A stretch of DNA of 64,000 nucleotides from Euphorbia lathyris (taxonomy: Eukaryota > Streptophyta > Magnoliopsida > Malpighiales > Euphorbiaceae). The stretch lies in assembly GCF_963576675.1 (NCBI RefSeq), contig NC_088914.1:79668441-79732440 (forward strand), given 5' to 3'. Below are positions 45,394-57,055 of the stretch, piece by piece; position 1 is the first letter of the stretch, and every line of letters starts with the position of its first letter. Made by a program: the position numbers and the translations under genes. The notes beneath the pieces were generated by a model. The model saw only the letters and a program-made list of their open reading frames with translations. It was not told the origin of the DNA and searched no databases.

Positions 45394-48300
45394 CTAGCGC
45401 CGGGCTGTTCGAGATTTTGCCCTTGGTTTCTGTACAGCCGCAGAATGAAAAATGGAATAGAAAGATTAGCTCATTGACACGGTTGGAAAAACTTGAAAAG
45501 TAGTGTTATCACTCTGTCACTTGGAATCAACACTAATTTCAGTTTCATATTTATATTCAGTTTTCCTAGCACTTGTAAAGATGTAAAATTTAAGGATAGT
45601 AAAAAGGGTAGGTTAAAAGGTATTCAATTTGTCCAAAATAAGTTAGAAGCAGCAGAAAAGTTACTCACAGCTGTTGTCCCAAAGCTAGCTCCAGATCCTG
45701 TTGCAGCACCTACGAAAGTAGAGAAATTTATTCAGATAACACATACACATCATTACAATTAAATTGAAACTACATCAGTAGGTACCTGATGCAAATGGCG
45801 TTGAGAATAGGGAACCTCCAGTAGAACCAGTAGGACCAAAAGCTGTAGCAGGAGTACTAAACAAAGAGGGGGTTGAAGCAGGACCAAATAATGATGCTGA
45901 AGATGAACCAAAAAGTGAAGGTTGTGGGGAAGCACCAGTTGATCCAAAGAAAGAACCTGGAGTATTGGCTGCTGGTGTTGCAAATAGAGAAGACGATGAC
46001 AAAGGAGATAATGCGGTAGAAGGTGTACTGAAAAGGGACAAACCACTTCCTGAAGAAGCTGCAGATGTCTGTGGAGTAACCGATGTTCCTGGGGTTGCTG
46101 AGCTAGCAAACAACCCAGCAACCTGTGTTGAAGGCTGCGAATTTGCAGGCAAATGCAAAGTTGGATGTACTCGCTTAGCAGCAGCCTCTTGTTTTGCTGT
46201 TTCCCGCCGATCAGCCTCAAGAAACGGATCATTCACTTCCCCTCGGCGTCGCTGATCAGCAAGATAGGCTGTTCTCATAGATTCAATGTACTGATGAATG
46301 CTCTCAGCCTAGGGATTCAAAGTAATGAATTAATTAGGAAATCAGAACTTAAATAGCATATGCCATTCTTCTGTTTGTGAAGTATATGCTACCTAACAAG
46401 CTCAATCAAAAAGCATCCATTTGAACAACCAAGAAAAATGAAACTCCAACAAGCGAAATATTTGTTTTATGCCCATGGTTATTATGTATCCAAACTATTT
46501 TACAACAACAACAACAACAACAAAGCCTTAGTCCCGAAATGATTCGGGGTCGGCTAACATGAACCATCATATAAAACCGATCCAAACTATTTTACAGAAT
46601 AAAAAAATTTGCTTGTGATAACTTAATTTTTTCTGAATAAAACATAGAAATTCCAGCATTTTGGAGAAGCTTTCAACTGGAATCAAAACACATATAGTCA
46701 GTGCCAACTGGCTGCAGTAAGAAGGGACTTTATTTCCAGAATTGAGAAAATAGTCTCAAAGATTAAGCATAGAAAAAAGAATTTTTAAAAAAAAAAAAAA
46801 AAAAAACATATCAAGTATGCATTGACTAATCCAACAAACAGGCAAAGTGGTTATGAGATATTTTAAATTGCAATTACATATACTATTTACAGATGAATTC
46901 AAAGGGCATGTTTCTTTCTTTACCTTAGAAGCCACATGAACAAAAAAGTCGTACACATTTGACATAACTTTTGGAAGAGACTGCAATAGTGAGGATCCGA
47001 GGTAAGAAGAATTCCTTTCAGAATCTAAAAGAAGTAACTGTTCCAATTCTTCGATCCACTGGCGGCATTCACCCAAATATTTGTCAAATCTGACAACTGT
47101 TTCCTGTAAATATGGTGATGGCTTCTTAGGGAGTCCACTGTAGAAATCAAAATTGGATGCAGATATTTGTTGACCAGAAGAAACTGGCGCCACCGCTGAT
47201 GGTGCGCCGGTATTTGGAGCACCTCCTGCACTCGGATGAGAGAACCTAGGCCGTAGCATCATGAAGGAACGAACAGCCATCTCAGTGTTCCGTAACATGT
47301 CTTTAGCATTGACCATAAGGACCTGGAGTACAGCTTTATGTCTTTCCATGCCAGTACTAATTCCCCCAAGCTCCTGTTTTGATAATGACTTAAAAATATT
47401 CATCATGCAATTATGACCAAGACACTAGAATCATCTATAAGATATACAATACAGACGTCCTAAACCAGTTTCCTTCATTGAAGAAAACAATACATTATTG
47501 AGTCTTAACCTTTTCATCACATGCTATGAATTAATAGACTAAAAAAGATATTTGGACTTGCAATATGGATTTAGATATAGATTCGATATGGACTAAGATG
47601 GAGCATAGTATAAGGGAAGTAGCGAAGGAAGTTCTAGGGGAATCTAAAGGTAGCATGCCACCGGGTAAGGACACATCTTGGTGGACAGAAGAAGTACGAC
47701 AAGCAGTAAAGAGTAAGAGAGAATCCTATAAAATATTGGGGAAATGTAGGAGTGACGAGAACTACGAAAAATACAAAGAGGCTAAAAGGGAAGTAAAGAA
47801 GGTCATACGAGATGCTAGAGCAAAGGTGAATCGGGCTCTGTATACAAGATTGGATACGAAAGAAGGGAAAGAGACATATATAGAATTGCTCGGATGAGAG
47901 ATAGGAAGACGCGAGATCTCGGAAAAGTTAAATGTGTGAAGGATGTGGACCAGAAAGTCCTAGTTGGAGATAAGGATATCAAGGAACGATGGAGGTCCTA
48001 TTTTGATGACTTATTTAATGGAGATCGCCAACAAGATGTTGGAGATATAAGTATCCATCACGATATGATAAATCATGAATGCCTGCGGAGAATTCAAAAG
48101 GGTGAAGTCAAAATGGCATTAAGTAAGATGAAGTCGAAGAAAGCAATAGGACCTGACGGCATCCCTATTGAGATTTGGAGATGTTTGGGAGAAAGAGGAA
48201 TCGAATGGTTGACGACGTTCTTCAACAAAATTTGGAGAAACAATAAGATGCCATCAGAATGGAGGAAAAGTATCTTAATCCCTTTGTATAAGAACAAAGG

Positions 48301-51063
48301 CGATGTCCAAGATTGTGCCAACTACCGGGGAATCAAATTAATGAGTCACACTATGAAACTTTGGGAGCGAGTGATCGAACAAAGGCTAAGGAGGACGGTG
48401 AAGATCTCGGAAAACCAGTTTGGCTTTATGCCGGGAAGATCAACTATGGAAGTCATCCATCTAATGAGACAATTAATGGAGCACTATCGAAATAAGAAGA
48501 AAGACTTGCATATGGTTTTCATTGATTTGGAGAAAGCGTATGATAAGGTACCAAGGGAAGTACTTTGGTGGGCCTTGACAAAGAAAGGCATTTCGCGGAA
48601 ATATATTGACATCATAAAGGACATGTATGAGGGAGTATGCACGAGTGTACGTACTAGTGTTGGGAAGACTGAAGAGTTTCCTATTACGATTGGAGTGCAT
48701 CAAGGTTCCGCACTAAGCCCGTTTCTTTTTGCCATCGTTATGGATGAATTAACAAGTTCACTTCAAGATGGTATACCATGGTGCATGTTGTTTGCAGATG
48801 ATATTGTGTTGGTCGATGAGACGAAAGGAGTGGAGAGGAAGTTGGAACTATGGAGACAAACTCTAGAATCTAGAGGCTTTAAGTTGAGCCGAAGTAAGAC
48901 AGAATATTTGGAGTGTAAGTTTGGCGGCCATAGGAGTAGGGAGGCAGGGACAATCACCCTAGATGGGAGAGTTGTTCAGGCCTCGGATTGCTTCCGGTAT
49001 TTAGGATCTATTATCCAAACGGATGGAGAAGTAGATGGAGATGTTGCTCATAGGATTAAAGCTGATTGGTCGAAGTGGAAGAGTGCTACGGGTTTCCTTT
49101 GTGACCTCGACATGCCTAATAGATTGAAGGGAAAATTCTACCGGACGGCAATTAGACCAGCATTGTTATATGGTACGGAGTGTTGGGCAGTGAAACACTG
49201 CCACATCCATAAGATGTCGGTGGCGGAGATGCGTATGTTGAGATGGATGTGTGGTCATATGAGAAAGGATCGGGTGCGTAATGAAATAATTAGGACAAAA
49301 GTAGGGGTCACATCTATTGAGAATAAAATGAGAGAAAATCGACTAAGGTGGTTTGGCCATGTGAGACGTAGAGCGCTTGATGCGCCGGTTAGGAGAACCG
49401 AAGAGTGGCAAAGGGATGTAGTGGTGAGGGGTAGGGGAAGACCTAAGCAAACTTGGAGGAGGGTGATCGAGAGTGATATGAGTTTACTGGGAATTGAGGA
49501 AAATATGGTAGTGGATAGGACGGAGTGGAGGGAGCGAATTTGTGTCGCTGACACGACTTGATTTCACGGTTTTTATAGGATGGTTCATGTTAGCCGACCC
49601 CGAATCATTTCGGGACTAAGGCTCTGTTGTTGTTGTTTGTTTGTTGATATGGACAATCCAATATAGATCTTTCACTCTTAAATTGATGATGTTCCTTAAT
49701 GCACCAATTCTTTCAATTTTAACTTAATTTTCTGAGAAAGAATAAGCATTTCACAGGGTTCCATAAAAACAGAAAAGTATAGAGTCTAATGTCACATGTA
49801 AAAATTACTTGTTTCCTCCTTCCAACGTAAATTGTATGAACCCTATTTCAGTGCAGTTTGAATTACAACATTCAGTTAACATAAATTGGTAGAAGCCAGA
49901 CTTCTATCTACATGACCTGGTAGAAAACTAGAAAACAAAATACAAGCGATATGACATCAACAAAGGAAAATACAAATGAAAAACATATCCATGATTGAAC
50001 AGGCTCGACCTTGCCCTTAATTTAGAACTCATAAGGTTATGTTTCTAAAAAGAAGTCCAACTGATTTTTTTTTTTTTTATGTAAAACTAGCTGCCTGGCT
50101 CTAAATTAAGTTGTTCTTTTGCAAGAGAAATAATGAGTGGCAAGAGAAAACAGCATCAACACCTGAACAATATGACCTTCATCAAGCTCAAACCCTTCAT
50201 TGGAAATTGAGGAATCATAAAGACGACTACACTGATCTAGCCTCTGGCTCTCATCCCTATACTCCAATATCCGTTCCCTGGACACCAAAACCATAAAAGC
50301 ATCTCAAAAAACAACATAGTTATATCTGAAATCTACCTCACAAAAAACGAAATGGACCACGTTTTAGTGGTTTAAAGGAAGCAACCTTAAAGCACATTAA
50401 CCTAAACCAACTGACTTAACATCCATACAAGGTCCTTCAAAATCAGACTATGTAAAGTACAACTTGTTGAAGACTCAAATGTATATGACCTTTAATGATG
50501 TGAAAAATGCGTCCAAGCCTACTTATTTATGTAAGAAAATTAACTAATGCCTAGAATCTTGATCAATTCTATTCATCAAATAAATTAAATCAATAAATCC
50601 TGGCTCTAGGCAGCCTAACAAAGCAAATTTTCACTTGTTTTGCTACTTCTTTCCAAGTTCTCCACAAAAGAAAACAATAAAGTCCCATATTTTCTCGGCA
50701 CCAAAACAACAGTCAACTCACAATAAAGAAACGCAGTAAGAAAAAAAAAAGTAATCCAATTGAAACCTACTCGATCTGGAGTAGAACTTTCTGAGAATCA
50801 GGGTGGAGATCTGCCCACTTAGTACTGAAACTCGCAGGTGCTTTGTCATTGGTGAAAAGATACAATTGATGCTGCTGTTGCGATTGTTGTTGTTGTTGAA
50901 GTTGTTGCTGCTGCTGCTGAAACTGCTGCAGGAATTGCTGCTGCTGCGGTTGCTGTTGCTGTTGCTGAGGAAAAAGGGAATTGCTTTGCTGAAATTGCTG
51001 TGGCTGGGTCTGAAACAGTGAGAGTTGTTGCTGTTGCGGAGTTGAGAATGGAGAAAACGACAT
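45394..51063 (-). CDS. NUP58: Nucleoporin NUP58 (p58/p45), 485 aa, 6 exons
   Basis: Exons: 51063-50771, 50277-50163, 47373-46924, 46308-45786, 45709-45669, 45429-45394. The sum is 1458 bases, with frame and GT/AG sites consistent. NUP58 forms the central-channel complex with NUP62 and NUP54 and carries FG repeats that bind transport receptors. Residues 1-65 are Gln-rich (CAG/CAA tract). [31 protein letters not shown] (66-98) is the conserved start of the helical domain. About 98-305 is the alpha-helical, coiled-coil core. About 320-475 is Ser/Thr/Pro-rich with FG dipeptides ([30 protein letters not shown]). It ends [11 protein letters not shown]. Introns 2 and 3 each carry an RTE LINE insertion in opposite orientations. 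The glutamine tract may vary in length between individuals. Confidence 0.92.
46505..46579 (-). mobile_element. 75-bp 5'-truncated RTE LINE tail with 17-bp target duplication
   Basis: On the minus strand the piece reads GTTAGCCGACCCCGAATCAT, then TTTCGGGACTAAGGCTTTG and a (TTG)n tail, the same 3' end as the LINE at 47567-49645. ATCCAAACTATTTTACA is repeated exactly at 46488-46504 and 46580-46596. It lies in NUP58 intron 3, in the same strand sense as the gene. It could also be an Au-type SINE remnant, since those SINEs share this tail. Confidence 0.9.
47565..47897 (+). pseudogene. RTE LINE ORF, segment between endonuclease and RT
   Basis: 110 codons of the region upstream of RT ([20 protein letters not shown], then [13 protein letters not shown]), which is the basic helical linker that follows the endonuclease in RTE LINEs. 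The first methionine is an accident of truncation. The frame stops at 47895, but the protein continues in another frame from about 47867, pointing to a one-base deletion. Confidence 0.75.
47567..49645 (+). mobile_element. RTE-type non-LTR retrotransposon, 5'-truncated, in NUP58 intron 2
   Basis: About 2.08 kb, opposite in orientation to NUP58. It ends with the GGGACTAAGGCTCTG and TTG-repeat tail characteristic of plant RTE LINEs. The flanks GATATTTGGACTTGCAATAT and GATATGGACAATCCAATAT (47547-47566 and 49646-49664) look like a diverged target duplication. The endonuclease is missing. The RT region is long and open, apart from one frameshift near 47867. Confidence 0.85.
47894..49561 (+). CDS. 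RTE LINE reverse transcriptase, 555 codons, open
   Basis: Carries the usual RT blocks in order: [11 protein letters not shown] (about 74), [10 protein letters not shown] (about 133) and [39 protein letters not shown] with the first catalytic Asp, [18 protein letters not shown], and [10 protein letters not shown] with the paired Asp. It closes with the conserved RTE tail [11 protein letters not shown] and [14 protein letters not shown]. No internal stop is present, so the insertion is probably young. It would act in cis to copy its own RNA at a nicked target, but without the endonuclease and a promoter it is not autonomous. Confidence 0.88.
   Translation: MRDRKTRDLGKVKCVKDVDQKVLVGDKDIKERWRSYFDDLFNGDRQQDVGDISIHHDMINHECLRRIQKGEVKMALSKMKSKKAIGPDGIPIEIWRCLGERGIEWLTTFFNKIWRNNKMPSEWRKSILIPLYKNKGDVQDCANYRGIKLMSHTMKLWERVIEQRLRRTVKISENQFGFMPGRSTMEVIHLMRQLMEHYRNKKKDLHMVFIDLEKAYDKVPREVLWWALTKKGISRKYIDIIKDMYEGVCTSVRTSVGKTEEFPITIGVHQGSALSPFLFAIVMDELTSSLQDGIPWCMLFADDIVLVDETKGVERKLELWRQTLESRGFKLSRSKTEYLECKFGGHRSREAGTITLDGRVVQASDCFRYLGSIIQTDGEVDGDVAHRIKADWSKWKSATGFLCDLDMPNRLKGKFYRTAIRPALLYGTECWAVKHCHIHKMSVAEMRMLRWMCGHMRKDRVRNEIIRTKVGVTSIENKMRENRLRWFGHVRRRALDAPVRRTEEWQRDVVVRGRGRPKQTWRRVIESDMSLLGIEENMVVDRTEWRERICVADTT
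50878..51040 (-). repeat. CAG/CAA repeat tract encoding the NUP58 glutamine-rich N-terminus
   Basis: Interrupted runs of CTG/TTG on the plus strand (CAG/CAA on the coding strand) give five Gln runs of four to six residues. The coding frame is kept throughout and interruptions are frequent, which usually limits expansion. Confidence 0.85.
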
Positions 51064-51345
51064 TTGCGATTCTGGTTCAAAGTGTCAGTCGTAGATTTGA
51101 ATTGTGCATTTGAGGGTTTTTCCGATGGATTTGGAGGGTTTAGAAATTCAAAAACCCTAAAGAGAAAACATAAAATTTTGGGGGAAAAAAGACCCGCCTT
51201 TGTGCTTCCGTTTTGGGGAAAGTTCTCAGAAGGGGGCCATCTAGCTACTTCATATAAAATGTTTGCAGCTCAGGGCCTTGGGCTTAGGAAATATACTGAA
51301 AAAAACATTTTTCATATTTCACTACTGAAAAAAGATTTTTAAACG

Positions 51346-52328
51346 TGAATTACTATACCCAGCTTTGAATTTCCATCCCTAGTCCCGTAAAAAGACCGAA
51401 ATACCCTTTAGAAAATTTTTAGAATTTTCAAATCCTCTCAAACAATCTAAACTCTCTTTAATCTAATCCGGACTAATTTATCAACGAAAGGGACCTATGA
51501 TACGTATTCCCGTTTGATTTTGATGCTTTTTGGACATTTTTGCATCGGATTTTTCTGTGATTCGAAATCAGAATCGGGACATGGGGGCGTGTGGAGATCA
51601 CGCTGTCACCTCTGGTGCGGCGTATGAACATCACGCCGCACCACAGGTGACGACGTGATAGCCTCACGCCTCACCATAGGCGACGGCGTGATATTCATAC
51701 ACCGTCACCCGTGGTGCAGCGTGATGTTCATGCGCCCCCACAATGGTGATGGTGTGATGCTCATAGGCCCATGTGGCGTATGGGCAATTATTTATTTTAG
51801 TTTTTTTAATTTAGTTCAATTTAATTAAATTTTTGTAAATTTTAGTTTGTTTAATTTAACTAAATTTTTATGTTGTAAATTTTAGTTAAGTTTAGTTGTT
51901 GTAAATTTTATTTTGTTTAATTTAGTTTAACTAAATCTTTATTTTGTTAATTTTAGTTAAATTTTTATTTTGTTAATTCAGGTATTTACGAGTTTAATTC
52001 AATAGCGGACTAATTTTTTTACGGGTTTAATTCAATAGCGGACTAATTTTTTTATCCTCCCGACACGCGGGCGTGTGGCTATCATGCCCCACCGTGAGAT
52101 CGGGCGTGTGGCTATCACGTCTCACCATGTGGTCGGGCGTAATAGCTACACGCCTCACCGTGTGGTCGGGCGTGACACGCCCGACCACACGGTGAGGCGT
52201 GATAGCCACACGTCCGCGTGTCGGGAGGGCAAAAAAATAGCCTTTTCCCACCCTTAACCCATGAAAGGGCATTTCATCATTTCACGGGGCTAGAGGTGGG
52301 AATTTGAGGCTAGGTATAACAACACCCT
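51346..52328. mobile_element. TIR element (~980 bp) filled with GC-rich palindromic repeats, upstream of NUP58
   Basis: The left end (ttactatacccagctttgaa, then ccatccctagtcccgt) is an imperfect complement of the right end (acggggctagaggtggg, then ctaggtataacaacacc), giving arms of about 45 bp. Two GC-rich clusters (51590-51780 and 52055-52230) contrast with AT-rich surroundings. They consist of units around GTGTGGCTATCACGCCTCAC in both orientations. The second cluster contains a near-perfect palindrome centred near 52171 (GGTCGGGCGTGACACGCCCGACC at its middle is self-complementary). There is no transposase frame. It begins about 280 bp from the NUP58 start codon. Confidence 0.7.
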
Positions 52329-52410
52329 AATTTATTTATTTTTTTATTATGAATCATTTTGAGTCTCATCCAATACGTTTTAGACGGATCATTTTCAATT
52401 GAAATTTGTA

Positions 52411-53231
52411 GGCCTAATGCTACCAGCACCCCTGACTTGTTCAAATTGATCATTTTATTTTTCTAACTCATCGAATGTTCTATTTACCCTCTTAACTCCA
52501 TAAAAGTGGTATTTCTCACCCCCTCAACTTGTCTATTTACCCTCCAATTTATAGAATGTCCTATTTACCCTCTTAACTCTATAAAAGTGGTATTTTTCAC
52601 ATCTTACAATCCGTTATTGAGGCTAAATTGACACCTTTTTTAAACGTTAAACCTATATTGGTGTTATTTTGTACGTGGAATCTAAATTGATACTTCTCCA
52701 AAAACCATAGACATATTTTGGTACCTTATCCCTACCTATAATGTCCTTAACTTGTTTGTATTAATGTTCTTGTTATTTGTATTTTTTATTCATTCTTTCA
52801 CTTTTCAATTTTTTTGGCTGGTTATTGATTATCTAATTATTGTAATACAATATTATTGTAATAAACACATGAAGGATCAATATAATTATCAAATTAAAAC
52901 AAACTAAAAAGTTGATATGAAAAAAATATATTTTCAAACTCATTTGAATAAGTCCTATTAATTTTGTACTATAAAGGGGTAAGAAATACTACTTTTATGG
53001 AGTTAATGGGGTAAATAGGATCATAAAAGGTGAGAAATACCACTTTTAAGGAGTTAGTGGGGTAAATATGACATTTGATGAGTTAGGGAAGGGTAAAATG
53101 ACCAATTTGGACAAGTTAAGGGAGTGAAAAATACTATTTTTATGGAGTTAAGGGGTAAACAGGAATTCGATGAGTTGAAGGGATAAAATAACCAATTTGG
53201 ACAAGTTAAAGGGCTGAAGGAGCATTTGGCC
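52411..53231. mobile_element. Long inverted-repeat MITE (821 bp) with perfect 9-bp target duplication
   Basis: The GGCCTAATGCT start and AGCATTTGGCC end are mirrored. The arms carry repeated AACTCCATAAAAGTGGTATTT-like phrases. AAATTTGTA flanks it on both sides (52402-52410 and 53232-53240). The length and 9-bp duplication fit a Mutator-like origin. No coding frame is seen. Confidence 0.82.
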
Positions 53232-53250
53232 AAATTTGTAATATATATTA

Positions 53251-54275
53251 GGGTAAATAATTATAAGGTTCTTACCTTTTTACTTAACACGCTAGTAGGT
53301 CCATCATATTATTATAAGGTCCTTAAGTTTTATCTTAATCAATTCTTTAGTCATTCTATTTGTTTTTATAAATGAAAGTTCAAAATTGCCCCTAGTTATA
53401 TATATATAAAAAATTATCTTTTAGTTTCAAATTTAATCTAATTAATTTTAGGGTCCGTTTGTTTTATCTGCTGTTTGCTGTTTGCTGTTTCCTGTTACAG
53501 TTTGCTGTTTCCTGTTTGAAAAGGTTGTTGTTCCAAAAAGCAGGGAGTCCCTGCTTTTATAAAAAGCTACTTTTCGGCTACAAAAGGCAAACAGGAGGTG
53601 TCTAACCAAACACCTTAAACTCTCCTTTTCAAAGTGAAAAGGCAAACAGGAGGTCGAAAAGCAGCTACCAAACACCTCCTTAATGGTGTTTTTGAACTAT
53701 ATATGCACCAAAGTTAATATACTTGAAAAAATATAAAATTAATTTTCTTAAATTGTAATTATTTTTTTCTTTATTTCTAATATAATATCTTTAAACTAAC
53801 ATTATATATTATTATAATTTTTTAATAATTTTTTAAAAATCTTTTTTTTTCTTCATTCGTAAATTTATTAGAATTGTAAAAACTTTTTACAATGATAGTC
53901 TTATTCCTATTTTAATAATTTTTGAAATATTTTTCATTCTTTTTTTAGTCAATAAATTTTACATTATTAAATTGAAGTTCTATAATTATATAAAAATTAA
54001 TAAATCAATTACTTTATATTGGAGAGATTGTGATTATATAAGAAAAAAGAGAAAAAAATATAAAATAAAAAAATAGATGTTTTATTATTAAAACATAAAG
54101 TAAAGGGTAATTTTGGTATTTTAAAATTTTTTTAGTATAGTTTGACCATTGACCCAAGTATTAGGACTAAGGAGTTAATAAAAACAAAAACTGAAGGACT
54201 ATATAATTATTTCTAAAAACACAGGGACTAAGTAATGTATTAGGTAAAACTACGAGGACCTTATAATTATTTGCC
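53251..54275. mobile_element. Long inverted-repeat MITE (~1025 bp) with a nested smaller MITE
   Basis: GGGTAAATAATTATAAGGTTC at the left mirrors GGACCTTATAATTATTTGCC at the right. The arms are related in style to the element at 10216-10592. At 53450-53682 a second element is nested, with GGGTCCGTTTG at its left, CCAAACACCTCC at its right and internal CTGTTTGCTGTTT repeats, of the hAT-like TTTGG/CCAAA kind. Confidence 0.7.
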
Positions 54276-54518
54276 TCATATATTATGGTGCGTGAAATGA
54301 GTTAAAACCTATCAGGCCTAGTAGAAAAGCAAATCCATACCCATAAAAAGCCCAATCTTCTACACTCCTAGACAACCAATAGTCAAAAATAGTGAGTCAT
54401 CAAGACGATCTAGACCCATCCATAATCAAACGGATCGGATCACAAGGGCACTAAAGTCACTTCATCTCTATCCAAAATCTATAAGCATCACCTCTAAAAC
54501 TCCAAGTATGGGTTCAGA

Positions 54519-54560
<42 letters not shown>

Positions 54561-54776
54561 CTCTCTCATCCCTCGCTAACTTGATCGTTGTAGTGTATTC
54601 AAGGGACTGTTCCCGAAGCAAGTCAGACCATCCGGAAGGAGCTACAGTCATAATCCTCATAACTCATGATTTGGTGCGGTAAGCATAGACTAGAACACTA
54701 CATGTCCTTCTCCATGATTAAGAAAGCAAACATGGTGGGAACTTCTCTCCACATGACCCTGGAAGGTAACATTTAC

Positions 54777-56107
54777 TGTTGGTCCCTTATAACGTGACAA
54801 GTTAGTTCCAAGGGGGGGATAGGAACTATTTTAAAATTTTATCCGTTAAGGCTGACTTCTTTTCTTATGAAAAAGTTTACACAGCGTCACTAAGTAGATT
54901 CAAGACACAAGCTTAGTCAACTTGTGACTAAGTCTGCTTCTTTACTTGAGTCAGGAAATAGCACTTAGAGTCTATTCCTGAACTCAGCTTCTTAGTAGAC
55001 TTGACTCATTGCGAGTTATTTACTTAGTCAGTTTTATAGCAAGCAATATATATTAAAGGAGTTTAAGGGTTAGAAAGATATTACTCAGCAAACTTATCCT
55101 GGTTCGGCCTCTCCGCCTACGTCCAGTCCCCGGAACTCGTTCCGAGCTTTTTGAATTCTCTACTGAGCTCTTTAAAGGTAGAGCACAAACCTTTTACAGA
55201 TAGAAGCTGAGTATAACAAGAGTACCTTCCTCTATACCTCTACTCACTCCTATATCTACGCTGAGTACTATAACCGAGTACTCAGCCTCTCCTTTCTATT
55301 CTTCTAGAAATGATAAAGTGTTTGTCCTAAACAACAATTGCTAAGACACTTTAGATGATTGAAAATCACTCTAGACTTTTACATAATAATATGGAAATTG
55401 GTGTAAGGTATTTGCTTTGCTTTTCTCACAGAAACTTCAAGTATGAATTTGGTCAGCGTTTCGACTAATTGAAGATCTGCATCGATTGAAGCAAATGGAT
55501 GGCCTTTATATAGTGACACTTGAGGCACCTGATCATTTCGAATTTCGAAATAACCATTGGAGGGAAACGGCTTCCTGTCATTGTCACTCTGGGCGTGCTC
55601 ATCGTCGTTGGCCAATAGGATTCACGCATCTTTTGTCCACGGCAGCTTTTCGTCCTTAAAACAGAATGTTTCGACATTTAAGGCAAAGTCCACGAGACAG
55701 CTTCATGCGCCTTATGAACTTTACCCAAAGTAGAATTACTTTGTCTGGAAGTTGATCGTTGTCTGCCGCTGTCCAGACTGCATTGTCGTCCAACTCAGCA
55801 GCTTCCACTTAAAGCTTTTGCTTTGAAGGCTTCTCGGTCCTTCTTTTGCTGAGTCATCGTTTTACTTGATACGGCTTCGTTTTGAACTCTTGGGCCGAAT
55901 GATCTTGATGTGTTGACTTGGGCTTTACTTTCGCTTTAAGGGCCTTTGGGCTTTTTAATATTAATGTCTTGTAAACAATTAAACTCAACATTGAACAAAC
56001 ACATTAGTGTAATAAATCAAAGCATTTAAATTTAATGTGTTAGAATATTTTTATCATTACTTAAATAATTTTGTCAAATCAAAATCATGTGGAAAGGTGT
56101 TTCAACA
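54777..56107 (-). mobile_element. Solo LTR A (1331 bp), with 5-bp target duplication
   Basis: The plus strand starts TGTTGGTCCC and ends GTTTCAACA, with TTTAC on both sides (54772-54776 and 56108-56112). It is the reverse complement of LTR B (59920-61246). Its own sense is the minus strand: a TATA-like CACTATATAAAGGCC reads on that strand near 55503-55517. No retroelement coding follows, so it is a solo LTR. It interrupts the gag start of the decayed gypsy element. Confidence 0.88.
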
Positions 56108-56149
56108 TTTACGTCTATATAGATTCAAAGGATGAAGTTGCAAACCATG

Positions 56150-57055
56150 TCGCGAAGCTAATAGAGAGTATATGGAGTTTCTAAGACATACAAGCTTAGT
56201 ACGTTAAGACCTAGAGGCAGATGTTTGAGGCTCAAAAGGTTATCTAAGAGGATGAATAAAATAAAAAATAATAAGAATTCCTCTTCCAAGAACCCGATCG
56301 AATATAAAGGACAATCGATTGAACCCAAGCGACCTAGAAACTCACTCTTAACACTTTTTGGAACACCCTATTATCCGACTATTCCCCGATCGAAAAAAAG
56401 TCTTGTCTTATTATTATATAAGGGAGAAAAGAGAAAAAAACTATCTCTTAGATCTATAGCTATTATAGAATCTATCTATCTAACTCTATCTAAAACTAAA
56501 AGATCTTAACTGCCCGAAACATTATGTCGGTGAATAAGTAAAAAAGGAAGCCATGTAAGCCAAGGATGTCCTTCTTTCTCCTAGATAAGAGGCTTTCCCC
56601 ATATATTTTTTAGTGCGTGTGTATCTAGTAGCTGGCTAGCGGCTACCCTTGCTTCGAACAACCAAAATAGGGCGGGCTAGCGCAGCAACTTATGGACTTT
56701 TCGTTCATCTCTTTCGTATAGATTATATTAGTCGGGAGTTAAGTACGCATTTATCCTCATCGTTTTGTGGGGATATTGTGTTGTGGCGTGATAAGGATTA
56801 TATGCTCACTTGTTAAAACGGGACATCGACACCGACCTTTCCTGCCCTAGGGACTTTACCTCCCTACTTCATCCAACTTTATCCTTCCTATAAAATGGAT
56901 CCCCTTTTCCACGTGCTTGAAGCTCTAGCCCTTCTAGCCTTTGAAGTCTGATTGGTCTTTTCTTTAGTTTAGTTCAAGCGGCATCCCAACTAGGGACTAA
57001 GCACTATGAGCCTTTTGAAGCGATCCTATGAAGAGATGCACTCCCCACGGGAGCC
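56150..57055. other. Unassigned block, possibly organelle-derived
   Basis: Between two gag remnants. From about 56240 the composition changes to a more balanced one with phrases such as gctggctagcggctaccctt and agggcgggctagcgcagcaa, which remind me of plant mitochondrial intergenic DNA. A 94-codon frame (56225-56509) is Lys- and Ser-rich and unrecognised. I see no mitochondrial gene, so this is only a suspicion of a NUMT. Confidence 0.25.

Noticed and set aside
45759..46232. 157-codon Leu/Gln/His-rich frame on the minus strand
   Set aside because: It is an out-of-frame reading of NUP58 exon 4 and has no independent support.
46505..46579. Au-type SINE
   Set aside because: Au SINEs share this 3' tail, but the 75 bp contain no tRNA-like promoter. 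A truncated LINE is simpler given the full copy in the next intron.
50718..51080. Ser/Asn/Arg-rich 120-codon frame on the minus strand
   Set aside because: It is a shifted reading of the NUP58 glutamine tract.
55379..55615. 78-codon frame on the minus strand
   Set aside because: It is inside solo LTR A. The equivalent region of LTR B has no matching open frame.
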